Below are positions 21,441 through 32,459 of a stretch of 32,777 bases of DNA, piece by piece. Under the pieces are notes generated by a model. The model was not told the origin of the DNA, made no database searches, and saw only the letters and a program-made list of their open reading frames with translations. This DNA is from Silene noctiflora. Taxonomy: Eukaryota; Streptophyta; Magnoliopsida; Caryophyllales; Caryophyllaceae. The DNA is taken from the NCBI GenBank assembly GCA_009801015.1, contig VHZZ01001709.1, forward strand, positions 53,651 to 86,427, given 5' to 3'. The position numbers and the translations under genes are program-made. Each line of letters begins with the position of its first letter. Position 1 is the stretch's first letter.

Positions 21441-21443
21441 CTT

Positions 21444-22466
21444 GTGTATTGTAATTCTGCTTGTGACGATATCGAGGATGATTTCGACCCAGACTCACTC
21501 GACTTGCCACCCTATATTATAAAAGAAATTTTAGAAGAGGGGCAGGGGGCACCGGTTATGGAAAACACTGAACCAATCGACGTGGGGTCAGACATCGAAT
21601 CTAAAGAACTTAGGATATGGACCACCGTAAACTCAGCTAAAAGGACTCTCTTCGTTGACCTTCTACACGAGTTCAAAGAGGTTTTCGCTTGGTCCTCCAC
21701 GGACATGCCAAGAATCAACCGGGACATTGCAGAACACCGTATCCCAATTAAACCAGGTTTTAAACCAGTTAAACTAAAGCTCCGTAGAATAAGGACAAAA
21801 TGGGGTCTTAAGATAAAAGAAGAGGTAGACAAACAATTCAAAGTCGGGTTCATCAAAGTTTCTGAGTATTCTGACTGGGTGGCCAACATCGTCCCCGTAC
21901 CCAAAATGGATGGGCGAATCCGGATTTGTGTTGATTTTAGGGACCTAAACAAAGCTAATCCTAAGGACGACTTTCCATTACCACATATTGACATATTGGT
22001 AGACAATACAACTGACCATTCATTTATGTCCTTCTGGATGGATATGCAGGCTAAAATCAGATCAAAATGGCTGAAGAGGACATGTATAAAATAACATTTG
22101 TCACTGAATGGGGAACCTATTGCTACATGGTCATGCCCTTCAGGTTAATCAACGCTGGTGTAACATATCAACGCAATGCTACTACCTTACTACATGACAT
22201 GATGCACAAAGAAGTAGAACTGTATGTTGATGACATGATCTTTAAACACAAAGATAGACCGGGTCATATCGCCAATCTTCGCAAGTTCTTCCTTAGGCTT
22301 CAAAAGTACAACATGAGACTCAATCCTCAGAAGTGCGCATTTGGGGTAACATCTAGGAAGTTGCTAGGTTACATCGTAAGTCAACGAGGGATAGAGATTG
22401 ATACATCCAAGATCAAGACTCTAATCGAAATGCCGCAACCGCAGACAGAAAAAGAAATTTGAGGTT
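21444..22466 (+). pseudogene. Tat reverse transcriptase, two frames
   Basis: The first frame carries ELLHEFKEVFAWS-type sequence, the block PGFKPVKLKLRRIR, then NIVPVPKMDGRIRICVDFRD and LNKANPKDDFPLPHID. Around 22030-22070 small indels scramble the block with the first catalytic Asp (LDGYAG is readable in another frame). The second frame, 22067-22462, resumes with MAEEDMYKITFVTEWGTYCY, VMPFRLINAG and the intact YVDD at 22223-22234, ending in LLGYIVSQRGIEID. The usual Gly of MPFGL is Arg here. It is followed by a stop at 22460. The family is certain and the copy is dead. Confidence 0.85.
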
Positions 22467-23035
22467 TTCTAAGCAAGGTGTAATACATAAGCCTTTTTAT
22501 CTCCAAGCTCACCATGATTTGCGAGCCAATATTAAAAAAGCTAAAAAAGATAGACCCCAATATGTGGGACGATGATTGTTAGAAGGCATTTGAAAGATTC
22601 AAGGAGATTTTGGCTAAACCACCTGTGCTCATGCCACCGCAGAAAGGCCAACCTTTATCCCTATACCTCACATTCACAGAAACAGCCATGGGAGCCATGA
22701 TCGCTCAAACGATAGGGAAGGAGGAATGAGCCGTTTACTACCTCAGCAAGAAGTTCTTGGAATATGAGACAAAGTATACACCTATTGAAAAGACTTACCT
22801 CACTCTTATGTGGGAAACAAAGAAGCTGCGACATTACATGCTCAGCTATTCGGTCAAAGTCTACTCGAAAATGGACCCCATTAGTACATTTTCGAGAAAC
22901 CAGTTCTTAATGGTCGACTAGCAAGGTGGACTCTAATGCTCTCTGAGTTTGACCTCAAATACGTGCCTTTGAATGTAATTAAAGGACGGGCAGTGGCTAA
23001 ATTCTTCGCAGACAATCCTATACATGATACCTAAA
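22467..23035 (+). pseudogene. Tat RNase H (first), broken
   Basis: Readable blocks, in order: LAKPPVLMPPQKGQPLSLYL, TETAMGAMIAQ (the usual Asp of TDTAVG is Glu), a stop, YYLSKKFLEYETKYTPIEKT and KLRHYMLSYSVKVYSKMDPI. After a frameshift come EKPVLNGRLARWTLMLSEFD, LKYVPLNVIKGRAVAKFFAD, and a stop near 23033. This is the RNase H that follows RT in all Ty3/gypsy elements. Confidence 0.75.
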
Positions 23036-23480
23036 CGATGGACACATGGTCATTTCCAGACGAAAATATCCTTCACACCAATATAGAATCATGGGATCTC
23101 TACTTCGACGGGGCTTCCAATCTAAGAGGATATGAGATCGAAGTGTTGCTCATTTCTCCTGAAAGCGAGCATACACCAATTTAAGTGAAACTCGACTTCG
23201 AGGTGACTAATAATGCGGTAGAATATGAGGCTTCCTCATAGGTTTACAAGCAGCAGCCAGTCTTGGCATCAAAAGGCTTAGAGTCCATGGAGACTCATCT
23301 CTCATTATCAACCAGATCACTGGATCATGGAAAATAAGAAGCGAAAATATCGCCCTATATCAATCAAGGATAGATTAAGTGGCACAGTTCTTTGATGAAA
23401 TCACTAACTTGCACCTACCGAGGGAGGAAAACCAATTTGCAGACGCTCTTGCGAAACTTGCATCCCTCATTAACATGCCC
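23036..23480 (+). pseudogene. Second (archaeal-type) RNase H typical of Tat elements
   Basis: Reads WDLYFDGASNLRGYEIEVLL, ISPESEHTPI, a stop, then VKLDFEVTNNAVEYEA. A frameshift follows, then IKRLRVHGDSSLIINQITGS. From 23379 the frame that continues into integrase carries LPREENQFADALAKLASLIN. The dual RNase H, with the YFDGAS and D-S-S motifs and ADALAKLAS, marks the Tat/Ogre/Retand lineage and separates it from other gypsy clades. The catalytic Asp residues of YFDG and GDSS are retained, but the frame is broken. Confidence 0.8.
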
Positions 23481-24830
23481 GACAATATGGTGGATATTCC
23501 CTTATGCATCAAAAGGCGATCCGAACCAGCCTATATAAACCTCCTAACTGACGAGGAGGGAGATCAAGAAGAGCCTTGGTACCAAGCCATTCTAAATTAC
23601 AAGCTCAATGGTGAATGTCCACCGAACATGGACAAGAGGGGACGACGAGCTATAAGATTACTAGCCTCCCAATACGTCCTGAATCAAGGGGAATTATATA
23701 AAAGGACGCCACAAGGCGTCATCTTACTTTGCCTCGATCGTTCGAAAGCAAAGAAAGTAATGGAAGAAGCCCATGACGGAGAATGTGGTCCTCACATGAG
23801 CGGATCAATGATGGCTAAGAAAATCATGCGTTTAGAATACTACTGGATGACCATAGAAACAGACTGCATCAATTATGTCAGACATTGTCACAGTTGCCAA
23901 ATCTTCGCGAATGTACAACATGTTCCACCCTCCTTATTATACACAATGACATCACCTTGGACATTCTCCACTTGGGGAATATATATCATCGGGAAAATCA
24001 CTCCAGCAGGGACGAAAGGCCATTGTTACATTCTAGTGGCAATAGACTATTTTACTAAATGGGTGGAAGCAGCTTCCTATACTGCTCTAACATCCAAGCA
24101 AGTGGCTAAGTTCATACAAGCTAACATCATTTATCGATTTGGGTGCCCACATGAGATCATCAGTGACTACGGTTCTTATTTCCAAGCTGCAGTTGCACAA
24201 ATACTCGCCAAGTACAAAATTCAGCATCATCATTCCTCGCCATATCGACCCCAAACCAGTGGAGCCGTAAAGGCAGCAAACAAAAATGTCGTCATGATCC
24301 TAAAGAAAATGATTGACAATTATCGAGACTGGCCTAATAAAATACCCTTCGCCTTGTGGGGATATCAAACTTCGGTCAGGACGCCCACTGAGGCTAATCC
24401 TTTATACTTGACATATAAAATGAAGGTCGTGCAACCAGTAGAACTAGAGTTCCCATCTCTACGAATTCTACTAGAAAGTCAAATTCCAGAGGCTGAATGG
24501 AATAAAGAGCGATATGAAGAACTCATTCTCCTGGATGAGAGACGATTATGCGCCCCACATAATGTTCAAACATATCAAGCGCGAATCAGAAGAGGCTTTA
24601 ACAAGAAAGTGAAGCCTCGAAACATCAAAGAAGGAGACTTAGTCCTTAAATCAGTTTGAGCCCTTTTACCAGTAGACCCAAGGGGAAAATTTAAACCTAA
24701 TTGGGCAGGACCTTACTTAGTTAAAAAAATATTCTCGCGTGGTGCGGTTAGAATCACAGACCTAGACAGGAATGAATTCTCTAACTCAACTAACCTAGAC
24801 CAACTTAAAAAGTATTACCCTTCGACTAGG
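23481..24830 (+). pseudogene. Tat integrase with mutated catalytic residues
   Basis: The 426-codon frame from 23379 carries the zinc-binding H-H-C-C region (EEAHDGECGPHM, then HCHSC) and the core with VAIDYFTKWVEAASY, SDYGSYF and YRPQTSGAVKAANK. In Tat elements the first catalytic Asp lies in WGIDIIG. Here codon 23982-23984 is TAT, giving WGIYIIG. The catalytic Glu of GAVEAANK is Lys (AAG at 24270-24272). Two of three DDE residues are thus lost in an otherwise long open frame. A TGA at 24657-24659 stops it before the C-terminal GPYLV block, which is readable to about 24830 (DQLKKYYP). The enzyme would join element cDNA to host DNA, but this copy cannot. Confidence 0.85.
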
Positions 24831-25384
24831 TCCGAAAGCGCCACGCCTAACCCACATGCCGCTTATGCGACACGTTACATACACACGACACATGCCATTA
24901 TCCCTCTTCATGATATCTTTCTCTTGCATTCTAAGCATCCTCTATCATCCTCAATATCGTCAAATTTAACTTAAGTGTATTTCAGGAGTAAGTAAAGCAC
25001 CTTGATTATTCCCTTGTTCATTTAGGCTCTTGCCTCGAACACTTATTCTTTTGCATATATTTCGAACTACGTTACGGGTTTGATTTCATCATTATACGGT
25101 GAATACGTAGGCAATCTTTCACGGGATACAACCCAAAATACTTTTTTTTTCAAAAAAAAAATGTGCAAATAGAAGGACAAGTGCTTAGGCATTTGGAATT
25201 CGAAAGGATAAGCAAAAGGGACATAATTAATTTAAGTTTTCTTAAACTTGCAAAACTGTTTATTCATTACTAATAATATGTCAAATAATAAATAATAAAC
25301 AAATGCTGAAACTGAAAATGCTAAGCTAGGATTCTAAAAATCCCGCCTTTTTATTACAACAAATAATAAATACTACTATAAATG
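24831..25384. other. Spacer between Tat pol and the antisense gene
   Basis: AT-rich, with a T10/A10 tract around 25142-25161. Short open frames only. The segment from 25060 to 25110 (ACGGGTTTGATTTCATCATT and onward) is plausibly the untranslated 3' part of the element. Nothing else is recognised. Confidence 0.5.
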
Positions 25385-26949
25385 CTATAAAAAGTACGAA
25401 GGATACTCATCTATCTTCCCATTGCCTTTGTCATTTTTATCATACTTCTTGTCTCGGCCTCGAGGTGTGTGCTCATGCGTTATTTCAGACCTAATTACTA
25501 AAGGTCTCTTTCGTGGTCTAGCATTTCTATTCCTATCTACCACCATTCTTTCAGCATGAGGAGCTCTTTTCGGTTTCTTCTTTGGATGGACGACTTGGAA
25601 TCCAACTTCTTCCTCTCCCTTAGTCAAATACTTCTGGTTCTCCTTGGCTACTTCGTGGATCTTGTAGTCAACAGGCTCATGCTTTCTTAGCCTTTTCCTC
25701 TCCTCTGAAGTGCTAGCTTTGGTCCATTGCATGTAAAAGTCGGATACCCATAGTGAACCTACAGGAGTAGGTATATACCACATGTTCTTCTGAGCCCAAC
25801 GAAGTGCCCACTCACGACAAGAGTTAGTGGTGTGCGGCAATGTCGTTTGTGGAATAGTATCCAACTTGGGGACCTTCTGTATTAGGCCTACTTGTCTCGA
25901 CAGCCTTTCCGCGAAGATAGTAACCATGAATTCCAGACCTGGAATGCGAATTGACAGCGTAGGGTTAAGGCTGGATGCTCCTGTTAATGCCTTAAGATGC
26001 CACCATGGAACGATCCATCTTATGAGAGGCCTACCTTCATTCTTCAATTTGTTTTCCCAATAATTGCAAACACGGGTGAAATCTACCATGTATAGCCTCG
26101 TCCTCATCAAAATGGACCTCGAACGGTAGCCAAAAACATCAACTAGGGCTCGTTCAATCGAAGTCTCTCCATAAGCCAGATCTGCCAACATACAATAAAG
26201 AGATGAGTTAAAAAAAAAAAAAAAAAAAAAAAAAAACACTCGGCCAAAAAAAAAAAGGTGCCGAATAAAAAAAGAAGAAAAAGAGAAGAAAATCACCTGA
26301 AGTATTATGGGACTTCCCAAAACTGACATCTCGCGATTCGTCTTCCTATTATCAAGACCAAGGATGGTCTCTCCCAATGATAGCCAAGCCGGGCTCCTGC
26401 GCAGCTCCATTTGCTTCACAATTCCAAGGAAGCGAGGGTCTCCCCTCATTTCGGCATCAACATGGCCCTTCAAGACATAGCAATGGATAAGGCAAAATCC
26501 AAATGCTCAGCGCCTCGCCACATATGAAATGGTAGGGTCTTCCATAGTTATGAAACGGTCTACTAGAGTGAACATTCTCACACCTTTTGAAGTAACAAGA
26601 CGGTCTACTTCAGCTTTGGTCAATCCTAGTAGGTCCCTAAATTTATTCTTATATCCTTGGGAGCTAGGAGGAAATATGGGCAAATTTTCAACATCCCATC
26701 CACCAACTACTGCAAATTCTTCAGGAAAAGGACATATTTCTCCTCCCGGAAATGAAAAAACAAGAAGATCAGGGTTCCAATATTCCAGCGTGCATCCAGA
26801 AAGGGCCTCACCATATTTACTTGATTGAAACTAATAATTTGCCCAATATTAAAGGCGGTCATATCGTGCTTCTCTACGTTGGTAAATTCATTTGTCCATT
26901 GTTTGAGACAAGATTCAAAAGCATCCATTTTGAGAAATTTGTGAAGCAT
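25385..26949 (-). pseudogene. Antisense gene of the Tat element: DUF7745-like / plant mobile domain-like protein
   Basis: Read on the minus strand from about 26949. LHKFLKMDAFESCLKQW is followed after a frameshift (about 26820) by ALSGCTLEYWNPDLLVFSF, PGGEICPFPEEFAVVGGWD and LLGLTKAEVDRLVTSKGVRM. Next come a TGA at about 26508, then KGHVDAEMRGDPRFLGIVKQ. The block LGSPIILQ reaches a donor, and an intron (26296-26182, 115 bases, CAG/GTGATT to GGCAG/ATCTGG) joins it to IWLMERLRLNEP. A frameshift follows, and the rest (YMVDFTRVCNYWENKLKNEG, IVPWWHLKALTG and a basic tail) is open to TAA at 25385. The xxFWDPxxxVFxFxxxExCPxxEEF and GSPxxLQ-x-WLxE patterns fit the DUF7745/plant mobile domain group, recognised from memory. 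Antisense ORFs in this place are described for Tat elements. Function unknown. Confidence 0.65.
26182..26296 (-). other. Predicted intron in the antisense gene, with A/T homopolymers
   Basis: Minus-strand donor CTTCAG/GTGATTTTC and acceptor ATGTTGGCAG/ATCTGG. A T tract of about 29 bases (A on the plus strand, 26210-26236) and a second one lie inside. Its length is not a multiple of three, so the apparent 362-codon ORF that reads through it (FFFFFFFFF) is an artefact of read-through. Splicing gives a better family match on both sides. Confidence 0.65.
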
Positions 26950-27823
26950 TTATATGAGAATATTACACTATGGATTATACAAGGGAGAATTGTGAGAATA
27001 AGTGTTCACTATCTATACTATTCGGGTTTTCCTAATTCCACTCTGGAACAGACAGGTCCAAGAGAAAATGCAGCAACAACTGCGCCTTCAGGAAGGATCG
27101 CAGCTCTTGCTGCGCCTCTTCCCCAGGTCTATTTCCCTCAATGTTCCGCGGAAGACTTTCCTAATCTGGTTTTTGTTATTATTTCTTATTCCTATAGGGT
27201 TTTGAGGACTTTTTCTCCGGGTTTTGAGGCACCCGCTCCCGACGCATACTTACCCATTTTATTTTTATTTTCTTTTTCGGGGGAAGCACTCCTTCACCAT
27301 CGTTACATTTTTTAAAAAGTTTTGTCTTTTATTTTAAAAAAATTTGACATTTTACATTTTAGCTTGTCAACAAGTCGCTTCCGCGTCTATCATTTCAAGC
27401 TTTAACATTTTCAAACTTATTCGTTTTCATTTCCTTTTTTTTAGGGGGAAGCACTACCGTCATTAGTCGTCTTGCATCACATCACTGTCCAATCACTTTT
27501 GGACACTTTTTTTGCCTTTTCCTGTCGATTCGACTGAAGTTTACGTTTTAGGCCATTTTAACTTGTAATTACATGTTTATATTCGTGTTTATACTTGTTT
27601 TAGTTATTTTTTTCTGCATAAATTTCGGCAGCATGGCAATGTAAGTGGTCACTATGCCAAACTTGTTTCCAAGCTAACCTGCAGGTATAAGTTTCATATT
27701 TACATCCAAAAGCAAAAAAAGGCACGCATGCCCCTATATATACATACCAAAATGAACAAAAATATATACAAGATTCGAGCTCATGCCCGAGAACAAAAAT
27801 AAAATCAAAAGTACAAAGCAAGA
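26950..27823. other. 3' non-coding part of the Tat element
   Basis: Contains CTGCGCCTTC and CTGCGCCTCT within 50 bases (27080-27125). GGGGGAAGCACT occurs twice, at 27279-27290 and 27444-27455, 165 bases apart. Either purine block could be a polypurine tract copy, but no LTR start was identified after it. No protein family is recognised in any frame. Confidence 0.4.
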
Positions 27824-27952
27824 CTAGTCGTGACGCTGCTCGGCCAGACGCCTCCTAAGGTCATCAACCCTCGCCTCCAAAATGGCGTTATCAGCTTCAC
27901 GAACCCCTAGCTTTCTCTCCAAGCGAGCCTCTTCCTTACGTGACCGCTCGAG
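27824..27952 (-). pseudogene. Terminal exon of a minus-strand gene encoding a short coiled coil
   Basis: A minus-strand acceptor (T11 followed by GCAG) at 27953-27956 opens a 129-base exon. It encodes LERSRKEEARLERKLGVREA and DNAILEARVDDLRRRLAEQR, HD, then TAG (27824-27826). The Leu/Ala/Glu/Arg heptad pattern is a clear coiled coil. The preceding exon was not found in the window. The context (about 0.9 kb upstream of the antisense gene of the Tat element) suggests a second copy or part of such an element gene. A host gene exon cannot be excluded. Confidence 0.5.
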
Positions 27953-27956
27953 CTGC

Positions 27957-29650
27957 AAAAAAAAAAAGGAATAATAATTGTCTTATCACCGGGATTTAGC
28001 GCTGGTCACGCGAGAAAGACTGCTCTTGCTCTCAGTCTATCTTTTATTAACCAGTTTATAGGCTTCACGTGTTATAGTTGCTTGCTTATTTTATTTACGA
28101 TTAGACGACGCACTTGGGCACACCTTTCTCTTTTTTAAAAGTGAACTTCTCTTATCTGCATCAATCTTTTCAGTGAGCCCTTACTTACCCCCGCAACGTC
28201 TTCTTTGCTTGCTAAAAGTGATATGCCTTTTTCGATAAAAAGGTGATAGCACAAAAATAAAAATAAAGGAATAAGATCTAATATGGTTGGCTAAACGACG
28301 AATGCATTCTACCGTTCCCATTGTAAGGTCTGTAAGCGTACGTGATTTACTTTGTCTCGGGTCTATACCCCCTATATTCTATAATATAATAAGAATGAAC
28401 TCCCTTATCTGGTTTAGTTCCTCTATGCTACAAGCATTAAGAAGTGCTGATCTAGAATGCTAGGGCGAGCGTAATATTACACGGGTCTACTTTAATTTAT
28501 AAGTAATGCGAGTATAGGTAAGAAAAAGGCGAGCAGCTTGCACAGCTCCTTGTATAGCTTTACCAGTAGCATGAACTTCAAGCTTAAGTTTCGTGGAGTA
28601 TAATTTCTGCATACAAATTGTACTGTACTATGAATAGTGTTTGATAGCTGGTTATGATGATGTTGTAGTCTTAAGTTATGTAGTTTGATGCTATGTGGTA
28701 GCAATTGACGAAGATTAAGCTAGTATTTAGCTTTTCGCTTGTGTAATTAGTTGTTTAGGTGCGGTTTTTCCATAGTTCAGCACTAAAGGAATGTGGATTA
28801 ACACTTCTAGCATTTACTGAGGGTAGATTTTTGGTTTAACTAGTTGTTTTATAAAAATAGGTGTTTCACAAGCTGATAAACATGCAATGTGCTGCTCAAG
28901 GCTACTAATGATTGAAATCGACATGTAGTATGCTGCGTTATGAGATGATATAATAGTTCTGTTCAAGTAATGATGTCGTGTTAGATTGATTCGAGTTTCA
29001 GATTTATAACGATTTATGTATATTTAAGTTATTGACTTGCCTGAGTAATAACTTTACGAAGCTCCTAGAGAAGCTTATAGCAGATCGTGAGAATGCAGAT
29101 AATGGCTACTTTCCTGAATTTCTGTATTTTCTGATTGTTACGATATAGTGTTTCACTATTTCCATTGGAATAGGATGATGTGAAGCCAGAGTTATTGGTT
29201 TTGGTTATTGTCTATTCTGGTTATTTGATGTTTTTTTTTGTATAAACTTGTTAATTGTTAAGGTCTATTCTGGGTTCTGTCACATGTGACGCTACTTCAG
29301 TGACTCTTTTATAGCCATATATTGTAGTTCTTTATATTGTAATATTAATTTATCAGTTGATTGTCTTTAATTTCTGGGCAAGGGCAGGATCCGGATAATT
29401 GGAATTTGGACAGTGACGCTACTTCAATAATTTCTACGGTGGGTATTGCGAATTCCTATTTTAGTTTTCATTTATTATTAAAACGTTTTCTTTGTTACTT
29501 TAGCTACACTAATTATGCCTTGTTACTTTGACATCACGTAATAATTTCGTTCTTGTGTATGTGATTGATTCTTACTCGACAATTTTATGATTATATGATT
29601 TAATTTGCTTAGATTTATGAGTATTCAATCTTTATGATGTGTACGTAGTC
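27957..29650. other. AT-rich stretch upstream of the CACTA transposase, little recognisable
   Basis: No protein family is seen in any frame; the open frames are 60-75 codons and composition-driven. The 14-mer GTGACGCTACTTCA occurs at about 29286 and 29412. The region from about 28460 to 29650 is probably the 5' part of the CACTA element, but neither a CACTA terminus nor subterminal repeats were found, so the element may be truncated here. Confidence 0.4.
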
Positions 29651-30972
29651 ATGGATACTAGCTGGATTACCTTGCCAAATGACCATCGCGATTACATAAA
29701 TGGATGTAGGAAGTTTATTGAGTTAGCTAAGGAAAGTCTTGTAGAAGGGAAAACAAAATGCCCATCTAAGAGTTGTAAATTACGATATTACTTTACACCG
29801 GGTGAAATAGAGGGACATATTTTGTTCAAAGGGTTTTACCAGAAGTATACGGATTGGTTTTGGCATGGTAAAAGGCAAGTTGTTGATCATTTGCATTGAG
29901 AAAGTAGGGAAGAACCTTTGGTAGGTCGTGATGATATGAAAGGTTTACTCAATGCAGTTTATGGGACTAACATTCCTAACCATTCTAAAGATCTTGATGA
30001 TGAAAATACTTTTGTTGGCTCGGTAGAAATAGAAAAAAAAGCTGAATTTGATGACGTGTCTATGGAGTTTAGTTCTTCTGGTGAGTCCGATAATGAGTTT
30101 GAGCACGCATACGATGCAAGGACTGATGACTATTCTAACAACCCCCATAACCTAAGCAATAAAGAAGACGCTAACTATAAAAGATTGTTCGAAGCTGCAA
30201 ACGAGGAACTTTCCAAAGGCTGGCAATCTTTCTCAAAGATGTCATTCCTTTTACACTTATACCATATTAAATATATGTTTCATTGGTCTAATGAGTCATT
30301 TAACAAGTTACTTGAACTTCTACTTCAAGCATTTCCTCAAATAAGAGAGTTTCCATCAACCTTTTATGAGGGTAAGAAGATAATAAATGATTTAGGACTC
30401 GGATATGAAAAGATTCACGCTTGCCCATTCAATTGCATGTTATTTTTCGAGGGATAACAATGAAAAAGAGGAGTGTAATGTTTGTCACACATCAAGATGG
30501 AAAAAAGTCATAGGTGAAAGAGGAAAAGATCTAGCTAAGAAGGGTGAAGGTGCCAAAGTTATGAGGTATTTTCCCCTCATTCCTAGATTAAAGAGGATCT
30601 ACGCGTCATCTAAAACAGCAGAAGATATGGAATGGCATCATAAAGATCGGGTAAAACATGGAAAACTTAGACATTCGGCTGACGCGTTAGCGTGGGAACA
30701 ATTTGATTCTCGGTATCCTCTATTTTCCTCTGATCCTCGAAGTGTTAGGTTAGCCTTAGCTAGTGACGGGTTTAACCCATATCGTTTGATGAATACCACT
30801 TATAGCACATGGCCAGTTATTTTGATTCCTTATAACTTACCACCATGGCTGTGCATGAAACCCTCTTCATTTCTTTTGTCATGTATTATTCCTGGAAAAT
30901 CCAGTCCAGGAATTGACATTGACGTGTATCTGCAACCTTTAATTTCTGAGTTGAAGTTGTTAAGAAGTGGTG
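29651..30972 (+). pseudogene. CACTA transposase (Tnp2/TnpD-like), N-terminal half, broken
   Basis: From ATG 29651 (MDTSWITLPN) the transposase-associated domain is visible: KTKCPSKSCKLRYYFTPGEI, HILFKGFYQKYTDWFWHGK. A TGA at 29897-29899 interrupts the frame, which then continues in phase through an acidic linker to YKRLFEAANEEL, YMFHWSNESFNKLLELLLQA and EKIHACPFNCMLF. A one-base frameshift at about 30445 leads into EECNVCHTSRWKK, RYFPLIPRLKRIYASSKTAE, GFNPYRLMNTTYSTWPVILI, PYNLPPWLCMKPSSFLLSCI and IDIDVYLQPLISELKLL. These are the canonical Tnp2 blocks (HACPxDCxLY, CxxCGxSRW, NLPPWxCMK, DVYLxPLIxDLK). The protein would cut and move CACTA ends. The frame ends at 30972 where another element begins, so the catalytic C-terminal half is absent. 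Confidence 0.85.
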
Positions 30973-32256
30973 ATAAGTAGTATTTTGGTAGCGTTTTACC
31001 CATACTTTTATCTCATATTTGACTCGATTTTGTGTGATTTAGTTGTCTAATAGCTCATTTTACTAAGATTTAGAATTTATTAGTTCTATTATAATTATTG
31101 CAAATAATTATGAATATTATTGGAGAATAGGTACTTCTTCGTTTGTTTAATATTTGTAGGAATTGATTCGCGAGAATAAGAATAAGATAAAGTGATGGAG
31201 ACTAGTTAAGTGTCAAGTGGGAATGAAGATTGTGTGAGACTATGAGCAAAGAAGTCGAAGGAGGAGATAAAGTCAACCCCCATTTGGGCTTGAATACCAG
31301 TATCACCTCATCAATCAAACACCAAATCAAACCCCAATTACACACCCACTTCACCTTCATAACCAATTTGACCACCTCCATTGAAGCACCAAGCATCAAC
31401 TTCTTCATCACCTGCTCCTCATCATCGTACATCTAGCTGCACACCAGCAGCTCTTCATCTCAACAACCAGCGTACCACCGTGTTCCATTCCCTTCTTCTT
31501 CTATTCGCATCCACCACCACGAGCAGTAACAGCAGCGCCAACACGACAGTCGAAACGGGCCACCTCCATCACCATTTCGCATCCTCTGCCTCATAAATGG
31601 AGCACCATAGCTGCTGAAATCGCACCACCTTTATCCTCCCTCTCACACCATCAACGAGCCCAATTTGAACCACCATCAGCTTCGACCTCGCACACTTGCT
31701 CCTCCGTCAACAACCAACCGCTTCTCCATCTCAGCTCTCACAACCTGCTGTCACCACGAAGGACACCACCAATCAGTCCTACGCCCACATCACCCTCACC
31801 TTCAATTCACCAAAACCGAATTCATTTTCACCTATGTCGAATCACCACCGCAACCACCATTTCTTCTCCGATTAGGAAAACCGGATCGACCCAATGACCC
31901 GAGCATCATCAGAAGAAAACATGAGCTCAAGTGGGTCCGTGGTGTAGAATGAAGTTGCGTAATCGGAATTGTCGTGTTTCTTGGAGTGCAATGCTGCATT
32001 TTGGTGTTTGAGATATTAGATCCTCTTTGACGATCTTGCCTTTGCATTCTGATAGTGTAGTAATATGTCGGTCTAAGAGGGTGACTTGTGTCTTTAAATA
32101 TGGGTCCTTAGTTGTAATTTTTGAATAATCGGCTTTTGGATTTGGTTGAGGTAATTATGCCTTGTTATTCCCGTTTTGTAATGTGAGTCAGATGCATTGA
32201 TCAAGAGAAGACGAGGAGAGTCCCTCCGCATCCATGACGTGGTGTAAACACCCCAA

Positions 32257-32258
32257 NN
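32257..32258. other. Two unresolved bases (NN)
   Basis: Two N inside CCCCAANNAAGACC mark an assembly or base-calling ambiguity in the LTR. Confidence 0.99.
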
Positions 32259-32450
32259 AAGACCAAGAAGTCATCCAAGAAGAAGGAGTGAAGATAAGAA
32301 GAAATGAATGAGAAAATTGAAGAAAAGAGTTGAAACATTTTAAATTGAAGTCATCCGCCTGCGCCTCCTACGCTGCTCTTTTTTCTCGCTTTCTTTTTAT
32401 CCGCTTTTGGGCTTTGTAAAATGGATTAATTCCTAGGTTTTAGTAGACCC

Positions 32451-32459
32451 ATATAAATA
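32451..32459 (+). promoter_or_regulatory. TATA box of the LTR
   Basis: ATATAAATA followed by CCCTAG, in a GC-poor LTR context, with transcription expected about 30 bases further on. This assignment is by motif only. Confidence 0.5.

Noticed and set aside
21512..22006. 164-codon minus-strand frame
   Set aside because: It is the shadow of the conserved reverse transcriptase on the plus strand.
31230..31952. Several Ser/Thr/His/Pro-rich frames
   Set aside because: They follow the CACC/CATC-rich composition of an LTR. No conserved motif, and frames overlap each other.
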